Source: Flavobacteriaceae bacterium
GTDB taxonomy: Bacteria > Bacteroidota > Bacteroidia > Flavobacteriales > Flavobacteriaceae
NCBI GenBank assembly: GCA_029247985.1
Contig: JAQWKF010000087.1
Coordinates: 1-5,477 of the forward strand
DNA length: 5,477 nt
Direction: 5' to 3'
In this document: positions 1 to 5,477 of the stretch, piece after piece
How the letters are laid out: every line of letters starts with the position of its first letter
Numbering within the stretch: the first letter of the stretch is position 1
Position numbers and translations under genes: made by a program
The notes under the pieces: model-generated
What the model was told of the DNA's origin: nothing
Seen by the model: the letters and a program-made list of their open reading frames with translations, nothing else
Database searches by the model: none

Positions 1-838
1 GAATGCGCAAGTTGGTCTAACCAATCCTGCTGTTATTGGCGCAGACGTTTGTCACCTGAACCTCCACAAAACCTTTGCCATACCTCATGGCGGTGGTGGC
101 CCTGGAGTAGGTCCGATATGTGTTGCCAAACACTTGGTCCCGTTTTTACCAAACCACACCATATTTCCTACAAGTGGCGAACAAGGAATCCAAGCACTTT
201 CTGCAGCGCCTTATGGTTCAGCTCTAGCTTGTCTTATTTCTTATGCCTACATACGCTTACTAGGAGCAGCAGGGCTTACGAAAGCCACAGAGGTAGCTAT
301 CTTAAATGCCAATTACATAAAGGAACGTATTACCAAGCACTACCCTGTTTTGTACAGTGGTGACAACAACAGAGCAGCACACGAGTTTATCATTGATTGT
401 CGTGCTTTCAAAGCAAAAGGCATAGAAGTAATGGATATTGCCAAACGTTTGATTGATTATGGCTTTCATGCACCAACGGTATCGTTCCCAGTTCCAGGCA
501 CCATGATGATTGAACCTACAGAAAGTGAAAACATGGCAGAATTAGATCGTTTTTGCGAAACATTTATTTCAATACGCTATGAGATTGAGGCCAGCACTAA
601 AGAACAAGCTAACAACCTACTTCGCAACGCACCTCATACCTTGACTCAATTGACAGCACACGAATGGGAATTGCCATACACGAGAGAAGAAGCAGCATAT
701 CCATTGCAATTTGTTCGTGAAAATAAGTTTTGGCCAAGTGTACAGCGTGTAGATGAAGCTTATGGCGACAGAAATCTTATGTGTACTTGCGCTCCCATAA
801 AAATGTATGTAGACAAACCAGTCTCGCAAATTCAATAA
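1..838 (+). CDS. gcvP: Glycine dehydrogenase (decarboxylating), P-protein: C-terminal part, 5' end outside window
   Basis: The reading frame is open from the left edge (first full codon at 2) to TAA at 836-838 and gives 278 residues, about the last 30% of a P-protein. It contains the PLP-lysine motif LHKTFAIPHGGGGPG (lysine codon 68-70), then SGEQGIQALSAAPYGSA and a normal C-terminus. The ATG at 134 is internal and not a start. The P-protein decarboxylates glycine with PLP and passes the aminomethyl group to the lipoyl arm of GcvH. Compared with the complete gcvP at 1021-3885, I count 9 amino-acid differences and about 52 base differences over 838 bp with no gaps. Nine of those changes are replacements, the rest silent, so this copy has evolved as a functional gene. 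No frameshift or internal stop is present. Whether the gene is complete to the left cannot be seen. Identity as gcvP is certain; its genomic reality next to the other copy is not. Confidence 0.93.
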   Translation, partial: NAQVGLTNPAVIGADVCHLNLHKTFAIPHGGGGPGVGPICVAKHLVPFLPNHTIFPTSGEQGIQALSAAPYGSALACLISYAYIRLLGAAGLTKATEVAILNANYIKERITKHYPVLYSGDNNRAAHEFIIDCRAFKAKGIEVMDIAKRLIDYGFHAPTVSFPVPGTMMIEPTESENMAELDRFCETFISIRYEIEASTKEQANNLLRNAPHTLTQLTAHEWELPYTREEAAYPLQFVRENKFWPSVQRVDEAYGDRNLMCTCAPIKMYVDKPVSQIQ

Positions 839-877
839 TATGGGTGTGGAACGTATTTATAAGCACATCTTTTTTCT
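1..877 (+). repeat. Left arm of large imperfect inverted repeat (gcvP 3' end plus flank)
   Basis: Position x on the plus strand pairs with position 1859-x on the minus strand throughout 1-838, with no insertion or deletion. Similarity continues for about 39 bp past the stop codon with one substitution (near 846) and a 2-bp indel (near 863), and ends in a T-run (TCTTTTTTCTT, 868-878). The left limit is set by the window edge, so the true arm may be longer. The partner arm is 983-1858, with about 105 bp of unique spacer between them. Confidence 0.95.
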
Positions 878-903
878 TGTAACCGTATAGATTTCTATAT
901 TTG
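877..903 (+). promoter_or_regulatory. Putative Bacteroidota-type promoter of the ketoacyl synthase III-like gene
   Basis: TATATTTG at 896-903 matches the Bacteroidota -7 consensus TAnnTTTG, and TTG at 877-879 can serve as the -33 element with 16 nt between them. This is the same spacing as in the proposed gcvP promoter on the other strand. Transcription would start near 908, leaving a leader of about 29 nt to the ATG at 937. The elements lie just where similarity between the repeat arms stops. Predicted from consensus only. Confidence 0.5.
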
Positions 904-936
904 AATATCAGAAAACGACCACTACTCTTATAAAAC

Positions 937-1002
937 ATGGGAATCCACATCACAGGCGTTGGAAGTTATATTCCTTCACACAAAGAAAAAAGATGTTTAT
1001 AA
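937..1002 (+). pseudogene. Truncated beta-ketoacyl-ACP synthase III (FabH-like) gene: N-terminal stub
   Basis: An ORF starting at ATG 937 reads MGIHITGVGSYIPSHKEK, then three foreign residues and TAA (1000-1002). An N-terminus of the form M-x-I-x-I-TGxGSYIP is characteristic of ketoacyl-ACP synthase III proteins (fatty-acid chain initiation or related condensations), which normally run to about 330-360 residues. Here only about 18 residues are native. From about 983-990 onward the DNA is the reverse complement of the gcvP 3' flank, so the active-site Cys-His-Asn part is missing. A plausible promoter at 877-903 shows that the start region itself is intact. The native order was probably gcvP followed by this gene in the same direction. 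The family call rests on only 18 residues and is therefore moderate; that the ORF is a broken gene start rather than a real 21-residue peptide is an inference from the junction. Confidence 0.6.
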
Positions 1003-1858
1003 ATACGTTCCATACCCATATTATTGAATTTGCGAGACGGGTTTATCTACATACATCTCTACAGGAGCGCAAGTACACATAAGGTTTCTGTCGCCATAAG
1101 CTTCATCTACACGCTGAACACTTGGCCAAAACTTATTTTCACGAACAAATTGTAATGGATATGCTGCCTCTTCTCTCGTGTATGGCAATTCCCATTCGTG
1201 CGCTGTCAATTGATTCAAGGTATGAGGTGCGTTACGAATTAAGTTGTTCGTTTGCTCTTTAGTGCTGGCCTCAATTTCATAGCGAATTGAAATAAATGCT
1301 TCGCAAAAACGATCTAATTCTGCCATGTTTTCACTTTCTGTAGGCTCAATCATCATGGTACCTGGAACTGGGAACGATACCGTTGGTGCATGAAAGCCAT
1401 AATCAATCAAACGCTTGGCAATGTCCATTACTTCTATACCTTTTTCTTTGAATGCACGACAGTCAATTATAAACTCGTGTGCTGCTCTATTGTTATCACC
1501 ACTGTACAAAACAGGGTAGTGCTTGGCAATTCGTTCCTTGATGTAATTGGCATTTAAGATAGCTACCTCTGTCGCTTTCGTAAGCCCTGCTGCACCTAGT
1601 AAGCGTATGTAGGCATAAGAAATAAGACAAGCTAGAGCTGAGCCATAAGGCGCTGCAGAAAGCGCTTGAATTCCTTGTTCGCCACTTGTAGGAACTATGG
1701 TGTGGTTTGGTAAAAATGGGACCAAGTGTTTGGCAACACATATCGGGCCAACCCCTGGGCCACCACCGCCATGCGGTATGGCAAAGGTTTTGTGGAGGTT
1801 CAGGTGACAAACATCTGCACCAATAACAGCAGGATTGGTTAGACCGACTTGTGCATTC
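983..1858 (-). repeat. Right arm of large imperfect inverted repeat
   Basis: The reverse complement of 1-877, comprising the last 279 codons of the complete gcvP and its short 3' flank (983-1020). Inner boundary: similarity between arms stops in AAGAAAAAAG (983-992). Outer boundary: at 1858 the partner runs off the left edge of the window, so the limit is not a biological one. By hand alignment the coding parts are roughly 94% identical. Confidence 0.95.
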
Positions 1859-3885
1859 ATATTTGCACCATCCATATATATTTGTCCTCCTTTGCTGTGA
1901 ATATAAGCGGTTATTTCCTTAATAGCTGATTCAAAAACCCCATGCGTTGAGGGATAGGTGATCATCAAAGCTGCTAAATTAGCGGCATGCTCATTGGCTT
2001 TGGCTTTTAAGTCGTCTAGGTCGATATTCCCTTTTTCGTCAGTGCCTACGACAACAACTTGCATACCAGCCATTACGGCAGAAGCTGGATTGGTGCCATG
2101 TGCGGAAGCAGGAATAAGACAGATGTTGCGATGTGCATCATCGTTTGCAATATGAAATGCTCGGATGACCATCAGTCCTGCAAATTCCCCTTGTGCTCCC
2201 GAATTGGGCTGTAAAGATGTGCCTCCGAAGCCTGTAATTTCTGTAAGGTAGTCAGCCAGGTCATGTAACACACTAGTATAGCCAGCTGCCTGATCAATAG
2301 GCGCAAAGGGGTGTATGTTATTCCAATGTGGATCGCTCAAAGCAAACATTTCTGTAGCAGCATTTAGCTTCATGGTACAAGAACCCAATGCAATCATGGA
2401 ATGATTTAGCGCCAAGTCCTTGCGCTCAAGGGATTTGATGTAACGCATCATACTGGTTTCGGAGTGGTAACTATGAAATACGTCGTTGGTTAAAAATGAA
2501 GTAGTTCGCTTGTGAGAAACAGGGAGGCAATCCATTTCTACCAAATTGACATTAAAGGTAGGCTGTTTAGTTGCTTCGGAAATGATATCAATCAAAATTT
2601 GAATGTGCCGGTCCTCAGTTGCTTCATGGAAGGTAATGCTCAATTCATTGCTGTTGATTTGACGAAGATTGATTCCTTTGGCAGCAGCCAATCTTGTTAT
2701 TTTTTGGGCTGGGGCTTCGATGTGAAGCGTATCAAAGAAGGCCTCATTCTTTTGCGGTATTCCCAGTTGTTTCAGTGCTTGATTAAGTTGACAAGCATGA
2801 CGGTGGATGCGTGTAGCAATTGTTGTTAATCCATCTGGGCCGTGGTATACGGCATACATTCCTGCCATAACCGCTAAAAGTACTTGTGCAGTACAAATAT
2901 TAGATGTAGCCCTATCTCTTTTAATGTGTTGCTCACGCGTTTGCAAGGCCATACGTAAAGCTCTGTTACCAGACTTATCTTGGGTAACGCCAATAATCCT
3001 TCCTGGAATACTTCGCTTATAGGCGGTCTTGGTTGCAAAGAATGCTGCGTGCGGTCCTCCATAACCAAGTGGAATCCCAAAGCGTTGACTACTTCCTACT
3101 ACTACATCAGCACCTAAAGTTCCTGGCGCTTCTAAAAGCACCAAACTCATAAGGTCAGCAGCAACTGCCGTTTTTACTTCTGCTTTAGAAGCATGATCAA
3201 TAAAAGTTTTTAGGTTTGGAATAGCACCATTAGCACCTGGGTATTGCACTAAAGCACCAAAGTATGCTTCAGTAGGTACAAAAGTATCACAACTGCCATA
3301 AACAAGCGTAATTCCAACGGGAACGGCTCTTGTTTCTAAAACAGATTTGGTTTGCGGCAATGTATTTTCATCTACAAAAAATAACTTTGCGTTTTCCTTT
3401 TTCTGTGTCCTTGTGCGTTGACCGAAGAGAAGGCTCATGGCTTCAGCTGCAGCTGTAGATTCATCTAAAAGGGAAGCATTAGCAAGCTCCATTCCTGTGA
3501 GCTCCACAATCATGGTTTGGAAGTTGAGCAACGCCTCCATACGACCTTGAGCAATTTCAGCCTGGTAAGGTGTGTATGCTGTGTACCAGCCAGGGTTTTC
3601 CAATATATTTCTTTGGATTACACCAGGCAAAATGGCTTCGTGATATCCTAGGCCAATAAAAGAAGTAAATACCCTGTTGTGTTTTCCTAGGGACGTAATG
3701 TGTTTTGAAAAGCTATGTTCGCTTATCGCTTCAGGAAGCGACATGGGCGCATGTAGTCTAATCGCCTCTGGAACGGTCTGTGCAACCAGTTCTTCAAGCG
3801 ACGAGGCATCTATAACCGAAAGCATCTTATCCAACTCCTTTTCGTTTGGACCTAAGTGGCGAAGCGCAAAATTTTGTGTATCCAT
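1021..3885 (-). CDS. gcvP: Glycine dehydrogenase (decarboxylating), glycine cleavage system P-protein, complete
   Basis: A full-length single-chain P-protein of 954 residues, matching the usual ~950-960 (both halves fused, unlike the split GcvPA/GcvPB type). Counting from the ATG, the N-terminal half carries the NFALRHLGP opening, WYTAYTPYQAEIAQGR (about 100-115), GSSQRFGIPLGYGGPHAAFF (264-283) and REQHIKRDRATSNICTAQ (317-334). The C-terminal catalytic half carries LGSCTMKLNAATEM (500-513) and NLHKTFAIPHGGGGPG, whose Lys699 is the expected PLP Schiff-base residue (codon 1789-1791). It catalyses PLP-dependent glycine decarboxylation and loads the aminomethyl group on lipoyl-GcvH in the cytoplasm; gcvH and gcvT are not in this window. 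I chose ATG 3885 because the only upstream in-frame alternative is TTG at 3894, and the promoter at 3908-3935 would leave that almost no leader. Transcribed divergently from the UbiA-like gene. No convincing terminator follows the stop; the transcript would run into the antisense copy at 1-838. Confidence 0.98.
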   Translation of the reverse strand: MDTQNFALRHLGPNEKELDKMLSVIDASSLEELVAQTVPEAIRLHAPMSLPEAISEHSFSKHITSLGKHNRVFTSFIGLGYHEAILPGVIQRNILENPGWYTAYTPYQAEIAQGRMEALLNFQTMIVELTGMELANASLLDESTAAAEAMSLLFGQRTRTQKKENAKLFFVDENTLPQTKSVLETRAVPVGITLVYGSCDTFVPTEAYFGALVQYPGANGAIPNLKTFIDHASKAEVKTAVAADLMSLVLLEAPGTLGADVVVGSSQRFGIPLGYGGPHAAFFATKTAYKRSIPGRIIGVTQDKSGNRALRMALQTREQHIKRDRATSNICTAQVLLAVMAGMYAVYHGPDGLTTIATRIHRHACQLNQALKQLGIPQKNEAFFDTLHIEAPAQKITRLAAAKGINLRQINSNELSITFHEATEDRHIQILIDIISEATKQPTFNVNLVEMDCLPVSHKRTTSFLTNDVFHSYHSETSMMRYIKSLERKDLALNHSMIALGSCTMKLNAATEMFALSDPHWNNIHPFAPIDQAAGYTSVLHDLADYLTEITGFGGTSLQPNSGAQGEFAGLMVIRAFHIANDDAHRNICLIPASAHGTNPASAVMAGMQVVVVGTDEKGNIDLDDLKAKANEHAANLAALMITYPSTHGVFESAIKEITAYIHSKGGQIYMDGANMNAQVGLTNPAVIGADVCHLNLHKTFAIPHGGGGPGVGPICVAKHLVPFLPNHTIVPTSGEQGIQALSAAPYGSALACLISYAYIRLLGAAGLTKATEVAILNANYIKERIAKHYPVLYSGDNNRAAHEFIIDCRAFKEKGIEVMDIAKRLIDYGFHAPTVSFPVPGTMMIEPTESENMAELDRFCEAFISIRYEIEASTKEQTNNLIRNAPHTLNQLTAHEWELPYTREEAAYPLQFVRENKFWPSVQRVDEAYGDRNLMCTCAPVEMYVDKPVSQIQ

Positions 3886-3907
3886 GAACTTCAATATTAT
3901 ACCTACC

Positions 3908-3935
3908 CAAAGGTAATTTTTTGCTCAAAATCAAA
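3908..3935 (-). promoter_or_regulatory. Putative gcvP promoter
   Basis: On the minus strand TACCTTTG (3915-3908) matches TAnnTTTG, with TTTG (3935-3932) 16 nt upstream as the -33 element. Expected transcription start near 3903, giving a leader of about 17 nt to the ATG at 3885. The -7 element forms one half of a TACCT-N6-AGGTA inverted repeat (3915-3900) spanning the start site, which might be an operator. No Shine-Dalgarno sequence is evident, as is usual in this phylum. The 135-bp gap holds no room for, or sign of, a glycine riboswitch. Confidence 0.55.
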
Positions 3936-3981
3936 AAAACCAAACCCATCCATTTCGGCCTAAAGTTGTTAACCATAAATG

Positions 3982-4007
3982 GCTACCTTATTAACACATT
4001 TGGTAGC
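3982..4007. promoter_or_regulatory. Inverted repeat GCTACC-N14-GGTAGC, possible operator of the UbiA-like gene
   Basis: GCTACC at 3982-3987 and its exact reverse complement GGTAGC at 4002-4007 are separated by 14 bp, i.e. half-sites 20 bp apart (about two helical turns). The right half overlaps the -7 element at 4004-4011, and the left half occupies the place where a -33 element would be expected but is absent. This placement suits a repressor or activator site. A 6-bp match could also arise by chance. Confidence 0.3.
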
Positions 4008-4011
4008 TTTG
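4004..4011 (+). promoter_or_regulatory. Putative -7 element of the UbiA-like gene promoter
   Basis: TAGCTTTG matches the Bacteroidota TAnnTTTG consensus exactly. Transcription would begin near 4015-4017, only about 4-6 nt before the ATG at 4021, so the mRNA would be leaderless or nearly so. No TTG lies at the expected -33 distance (around 3985), so the promoter is weak, activator-dependent, or a chance match. Confidence 0.45.
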
Positions 4012-4020
4012 TAGTTCTTT

Positions 4021-4812
4021 ATGAAACACATCGGTATTCGTTCATATATTGAATCCAGCTTACACGTTGCCTTGTCGCTATTGGCTTTTTGTAATGTTTT
4101 TGCCATGCAGCAAGGGGTTGATTTATCTGTTTCTTTGCAATGTGCCATATTTGGTTTTGGTTGGGTTGCCTATCAATATTTTCATTTTATTGTGCCAGCC
4201 CTGGTAAAAGAACAAAGGATCAATTTACCACAAGCCATCATGCTCTTTAGCGCGATAGCAATTGGCTTTTATGGACTCGTCACACAAGCCACTACTGTTT
4301 GGGTTGTCTTTGGTTTTGTGGCAGTTATAACAACCTTATACACACTTCCGTTTGGGGCGCAAATGGGCTTGCGTTATATTCCTACACTTAAGATATTTAT
4401 TGTAGCCTTGTGCTGGTCAACCCTTGCTACTTTTGAGCTGTATAATGTTGTTTCGTTTGATTTTATTTTGATTGCTTCAAAAGCCATACTTTGGATATTG
4501 GTACTTATTGTACCGCTCGAAATCCATGATCTTAACAGAGATGCTCCAAGGTTGAAAACACTCCCACAAGTTTTGGGTGTTAGGGGAGTAAAGTTGCTGT
4601 CGTATGCTTTGATTTTATTAGCTATCGCTTTGGCCTTCATGACTGCAACTACAAACATTCTTGCTTGGGTTGAAATGGGGATGCTGGCCCTACTTGGGAT
4701 GCTTATTTTTAAAGTAAAAAGAAATCAACCAAAACACCTTACTTCATTGTATGTTGAAGCAATTCCTGTGTTGTGGTTGGGTTTGAGCTATTTTGTGCTT
4801 ACTTATTGTTAA
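4021..4812 (+). CDS. UbiA-superfamily prenyltransferase-like integral membrane protein
   Basis: 263 residues, strongly hydrophobic, with about nine membrane segments (approx. 12-29, 37-58, 71-88, 92-109, 122-140, 148-165, 189-208, 212-231, 244-261); nine is the UbiA-fold number. The loop EIHDLNRDAPRLKTLPQVLG (167-186) looks like the second UbiA motif (DxxxD, Asp170 and Asp174, followed by the TLPxxLG signature). YTLPFG (107-112) followed by LRYIPTLKIFIVALCW resembles the conserved stretch between the two motifs. The first motif (NDxxDxxxD), expected around residues 45-62, is absent: that stretch reads GFGWVAYQYFHFIVPA and contains no Asp. UbiA enzymes use both motifs to hold Mg-diphosphate, so normal prenyl transfer is doubtful; substrate unknown. 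The start is the only sensible ATG. Divergent from gcvP, overlapping purE tail-to-tail by 14 bp. Family assignment is fairly sure, catalytic activity is not. Confidence 0.75.
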   Translation: MKHIGIRSYIESSLHVALSLLAFCNVFAMQQGVDLSVSLQCAIFGFGWVAYQYFHFIVPALVKEQRINLPQAIMLFSAIAIGFYGLVTQATTVWVVFGFVAVITTLYTLPFGAQMGLRYIPTLKIFIVALCWSTLATFELYNVVSFDFILIASKAILWILVLIVPLEIHDLNRDAPRLKTLPQVLGVRGVKLLSYALILLAIALAFMTATTNILAWVEMGMLALLGMLIFKVKRNQPKHLTSLYVEAIPVLWLGLSYFVLTYC

Positions 4813-5284
4813 GGTCTTTAGCGCTTTGATGTACTTTATCACCTAAGGATACTTTGTAGGCAATCATTGCCTCACGCAACGCTGGATTTTTCACGCCCAA
4901 AATCTGACAGGCCAACAAGGCTGCATTTTTTGCACCGTTTAGTGCAACGGTCGCAACGGGTACGCCCCCAGGCATTTGTAGAATAGATAAAACGGAGTCC
5001 CAACCGTCAATTGAATTGGAAGATTTAACAGGTACGCCAATTACGGGCAATGGACTAATTGAAGCCACCATACCAGGAAGGTGGGCTGCTCCACCAGCTC
5101 CAGCAATGATAACGTCAATACCGTTTTCGTGTGCTGATTTTCCAAATGACATCATTTTATCGGCAGTTCTGTGTGCAGATACAATATCAACATGCGTTTC
5201 GATTTCAAAAAGGGCCAAGGTGTCAATGGCATCTTGCATTACGGGTAGGTCGCTTTTGCTTCCCATGATAACGGCTACTTTCAT
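4799..5284 (-). CDS. purE: N5-carboxyaminoimidazole ribonucleotide mutase, class I PurE
   Basis: 161 residues, the usual length for bacterial class I PurE (~160-170). It shows GSKSD (8-12) at the nucleotide phosphate site, SAHRT (36-40) with His38 matching the catalytic histidine of the SAHRTP motif, AGAGGAAHLPGM (61-72) and LSILQMPGGVPVATV (99-113). It converts N5-CAIR, made by PurK, to CAIR in de novo IMP synthesis; cytoplasmic, octameric in known relatives. The ATG at 5284 lies one base after the purK stop (TAAcATG), so the two are almost certainly one transcript and probably translationally coupled; no Shine-Dalgarno sequence is visible. One small deviation is Ala41 where Pro is usual after SAHRT. 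The 3' end overlaps the convergent UbiA-like gene by 14 bp. Confidence 0.97.
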   Translation of the reverse strand: MKVAVIMGSKSDLPVMQDAIDTLALFEIETHVDIVSAHRTADKMMSFGKSAHENGIDVIIAGAGGAAHLPGMVASISPLPVIGVPVKSSNSIDGWDSVLSILQMPGGVPVATVALNGAKNAALLACQILGVKNPALREAMIAYKVSLGDKVHQSAKDLNNK

Positions 5285-5285
5285 G

Positions 5286-5477
5286 TTAATTTGCTTTAAG
5301 TTTAAGTTTTGCTTTTAGGTCTTTAATTTTTTTAAAAATACCATTTAAATCTGCACCTGTAAGGGTAATATGTCCCATTTTTCGTTGCGGTTTGGTTGTT
5401 TTCTTTCCATAAATGTGTAGTGCAGCTTGTGGGGTATTTAGAACATGATCGATTCCATCATAGACAAATGTGCCAAT
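5286..5477 (-). CDS. purK: 5-(carboxyamino)imidazole ribonucleotide synthase PurK: C-terminal part, 5' end outside window
   Basis: The minus-strand frame from the right edge to TAA (5288-5286) encodes 63 residues, too long a stretch without start to be listed as an ordinary ORF but open throughout. It contains LHIYGKKTTKPQRKMGHITL, matching the C-terminal HxYGK...RKMGH signature of PurK (ATP-grasp family), followed by a Lys-rich tail (KKIKDLKAKLKLKAN). PurK uses ATP and bicarbonate to convert AIR to N5-CAIR, the substrate of the adjacent PurE. About 300 upstream residues, including the ATP-grasp core, are not in the window, nor is the operon promoter. Identity is well supported by the motif plus the purE neighbour. 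Confidence 0.92.
   Translation of the reverse strand: MGTFVYDGIDHVLNTPQAALHIYGKKTTKPQRKMGHITLTGADLNGIFKKIKDLKAKLKLKAN

Noticed and set aside
49..363. 104-residue ORF (+), and its near-identical partner at 1496-1810 (-)
   Set aside because: Both are the same alternate-frame shadow of gcvP, seen once in each repeat arm. The apparent conservation comes from the duplication and the underlying P-protein frame, not from a second conserved protein.
134..838. ORF starting at ATG 134 as a separate 234-residue protein
   Set aside because: The same frame is open to the left edge and continues the P-protein sequence, including the PLP lysine upstream of this ATG, so it is an internal methionine codon.
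839..877. Rho-independent terminator after the left gcvP (T-run at 870-875)
   Set aside because: The only stem I can draw before the T-run is about 4 bp with a G-U pair, and it is destroyed by the 2-bp indel in the other arm.
1..1858. Inverted arms as terminal repeats of a transposon or phase-variable inverton
   Set aside because: The spacer is only ~105 bp, with no transposase or recombinase anywhere in the window, and the arms are coding sequence of a housekeeping gene diverged mainly at silent sites.
3886..3894. TTG start at 3894 for gcvP, adding three residues
   Set aside because: An ATG lies three codons downstream, directly before the conserved DTQNFALRHLGP opening, and the predicted transcription start leaves a very short leader for the TTG.
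3886..4020. Glycine riboswitch upstream of gcvP
   Set aside because: The predicted leader is under 20 nt and the whole intergenic gap is 135 bp shared with a divergent promoter; no aptamer-like stems are seen.
5016..5318. 100-residue ORF on the plus strand opposite purE
   Set aside because: Antisense shadow of purE, with low-complexity composition and no recognisable motif.

Overview
The window most likely comes from a member of the Bacteroidota, probably the class Flavobacteriia. Three genes are preceded by the -7 promoter element typical of that phylum (TAnnTTTG). Starts lack clear Shine-Dalgarno sequences, the DNA is AT-rich, and the encoded proteins (long single-chain glycine dehydrogenase, class I PurE, PurK ending in its usual C-terminal motif) fit. 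This assignment is inferred from motifs and protein flavour, not from a database search.

Layout, left to right. Positions 1-838 (+) are the 3' end of a gcvP gene (glycine cleavage P-protein) that enters from outside the window. It is followed by a short intergenic stretch with a promoter and the first ~18 codons of a beta-ketoacyl-ACP synthase III-like gene (from 937). That gene is cut off near 983-990, where the sequence switches into the 3' flank of a second gcvP in the opposite orientation. This second gcvP is complete (1021-3885, -). A 135-bp divergent promoter region separates it from a 263-residue multi-pass membrane protein of the UbiA prenyltransferase type (4021-4812, +). That gene overlaps tail-to-tail by 14 bp with purE (4799-5284, -), which sits 1 nt downstream of the 3' end of purK (5286 to the window edge, -).

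The main oddity is the inverted duplication. The left gcvP end plus about 39 bp of 3' flank (1-877) is an inverted copy of 983-1858. By my hand alignment the coding arms align without gaps over 838 bp, with about 52 substitutions (roughly 94% identity), of which only 9 change an amino acid. Such a synonymous-biased pattern means both copies were under selection as working genes while they diverged. The left arm is therefore best read as the end of a full gcvP from a close relative or an intact paralogue, not as a decaying fragment. The join at an A-rich microhomology inside a broken ketoacyl synthase gene is what a template-switch chimera or a genuine foldback rearrangement would leave. Sequence alone cannot decide between them, and an assembly or amplification chimera of two strains is at least as likely as a real locus.

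Functionally the right part is ordinary core metabolism: glycine catabolism into one-carbon units (gcvP), and the PurK-PurE carboxylation steps of purine synthesis, which share the folate/glycine economy but are not in one transcription unit here. The membrane protein is the least understood gene, because it keeps the second UbiA aspartate motif but lacks the first. I see no mobile element, CRISPR array, tRNA, rRNA or defence-type system.
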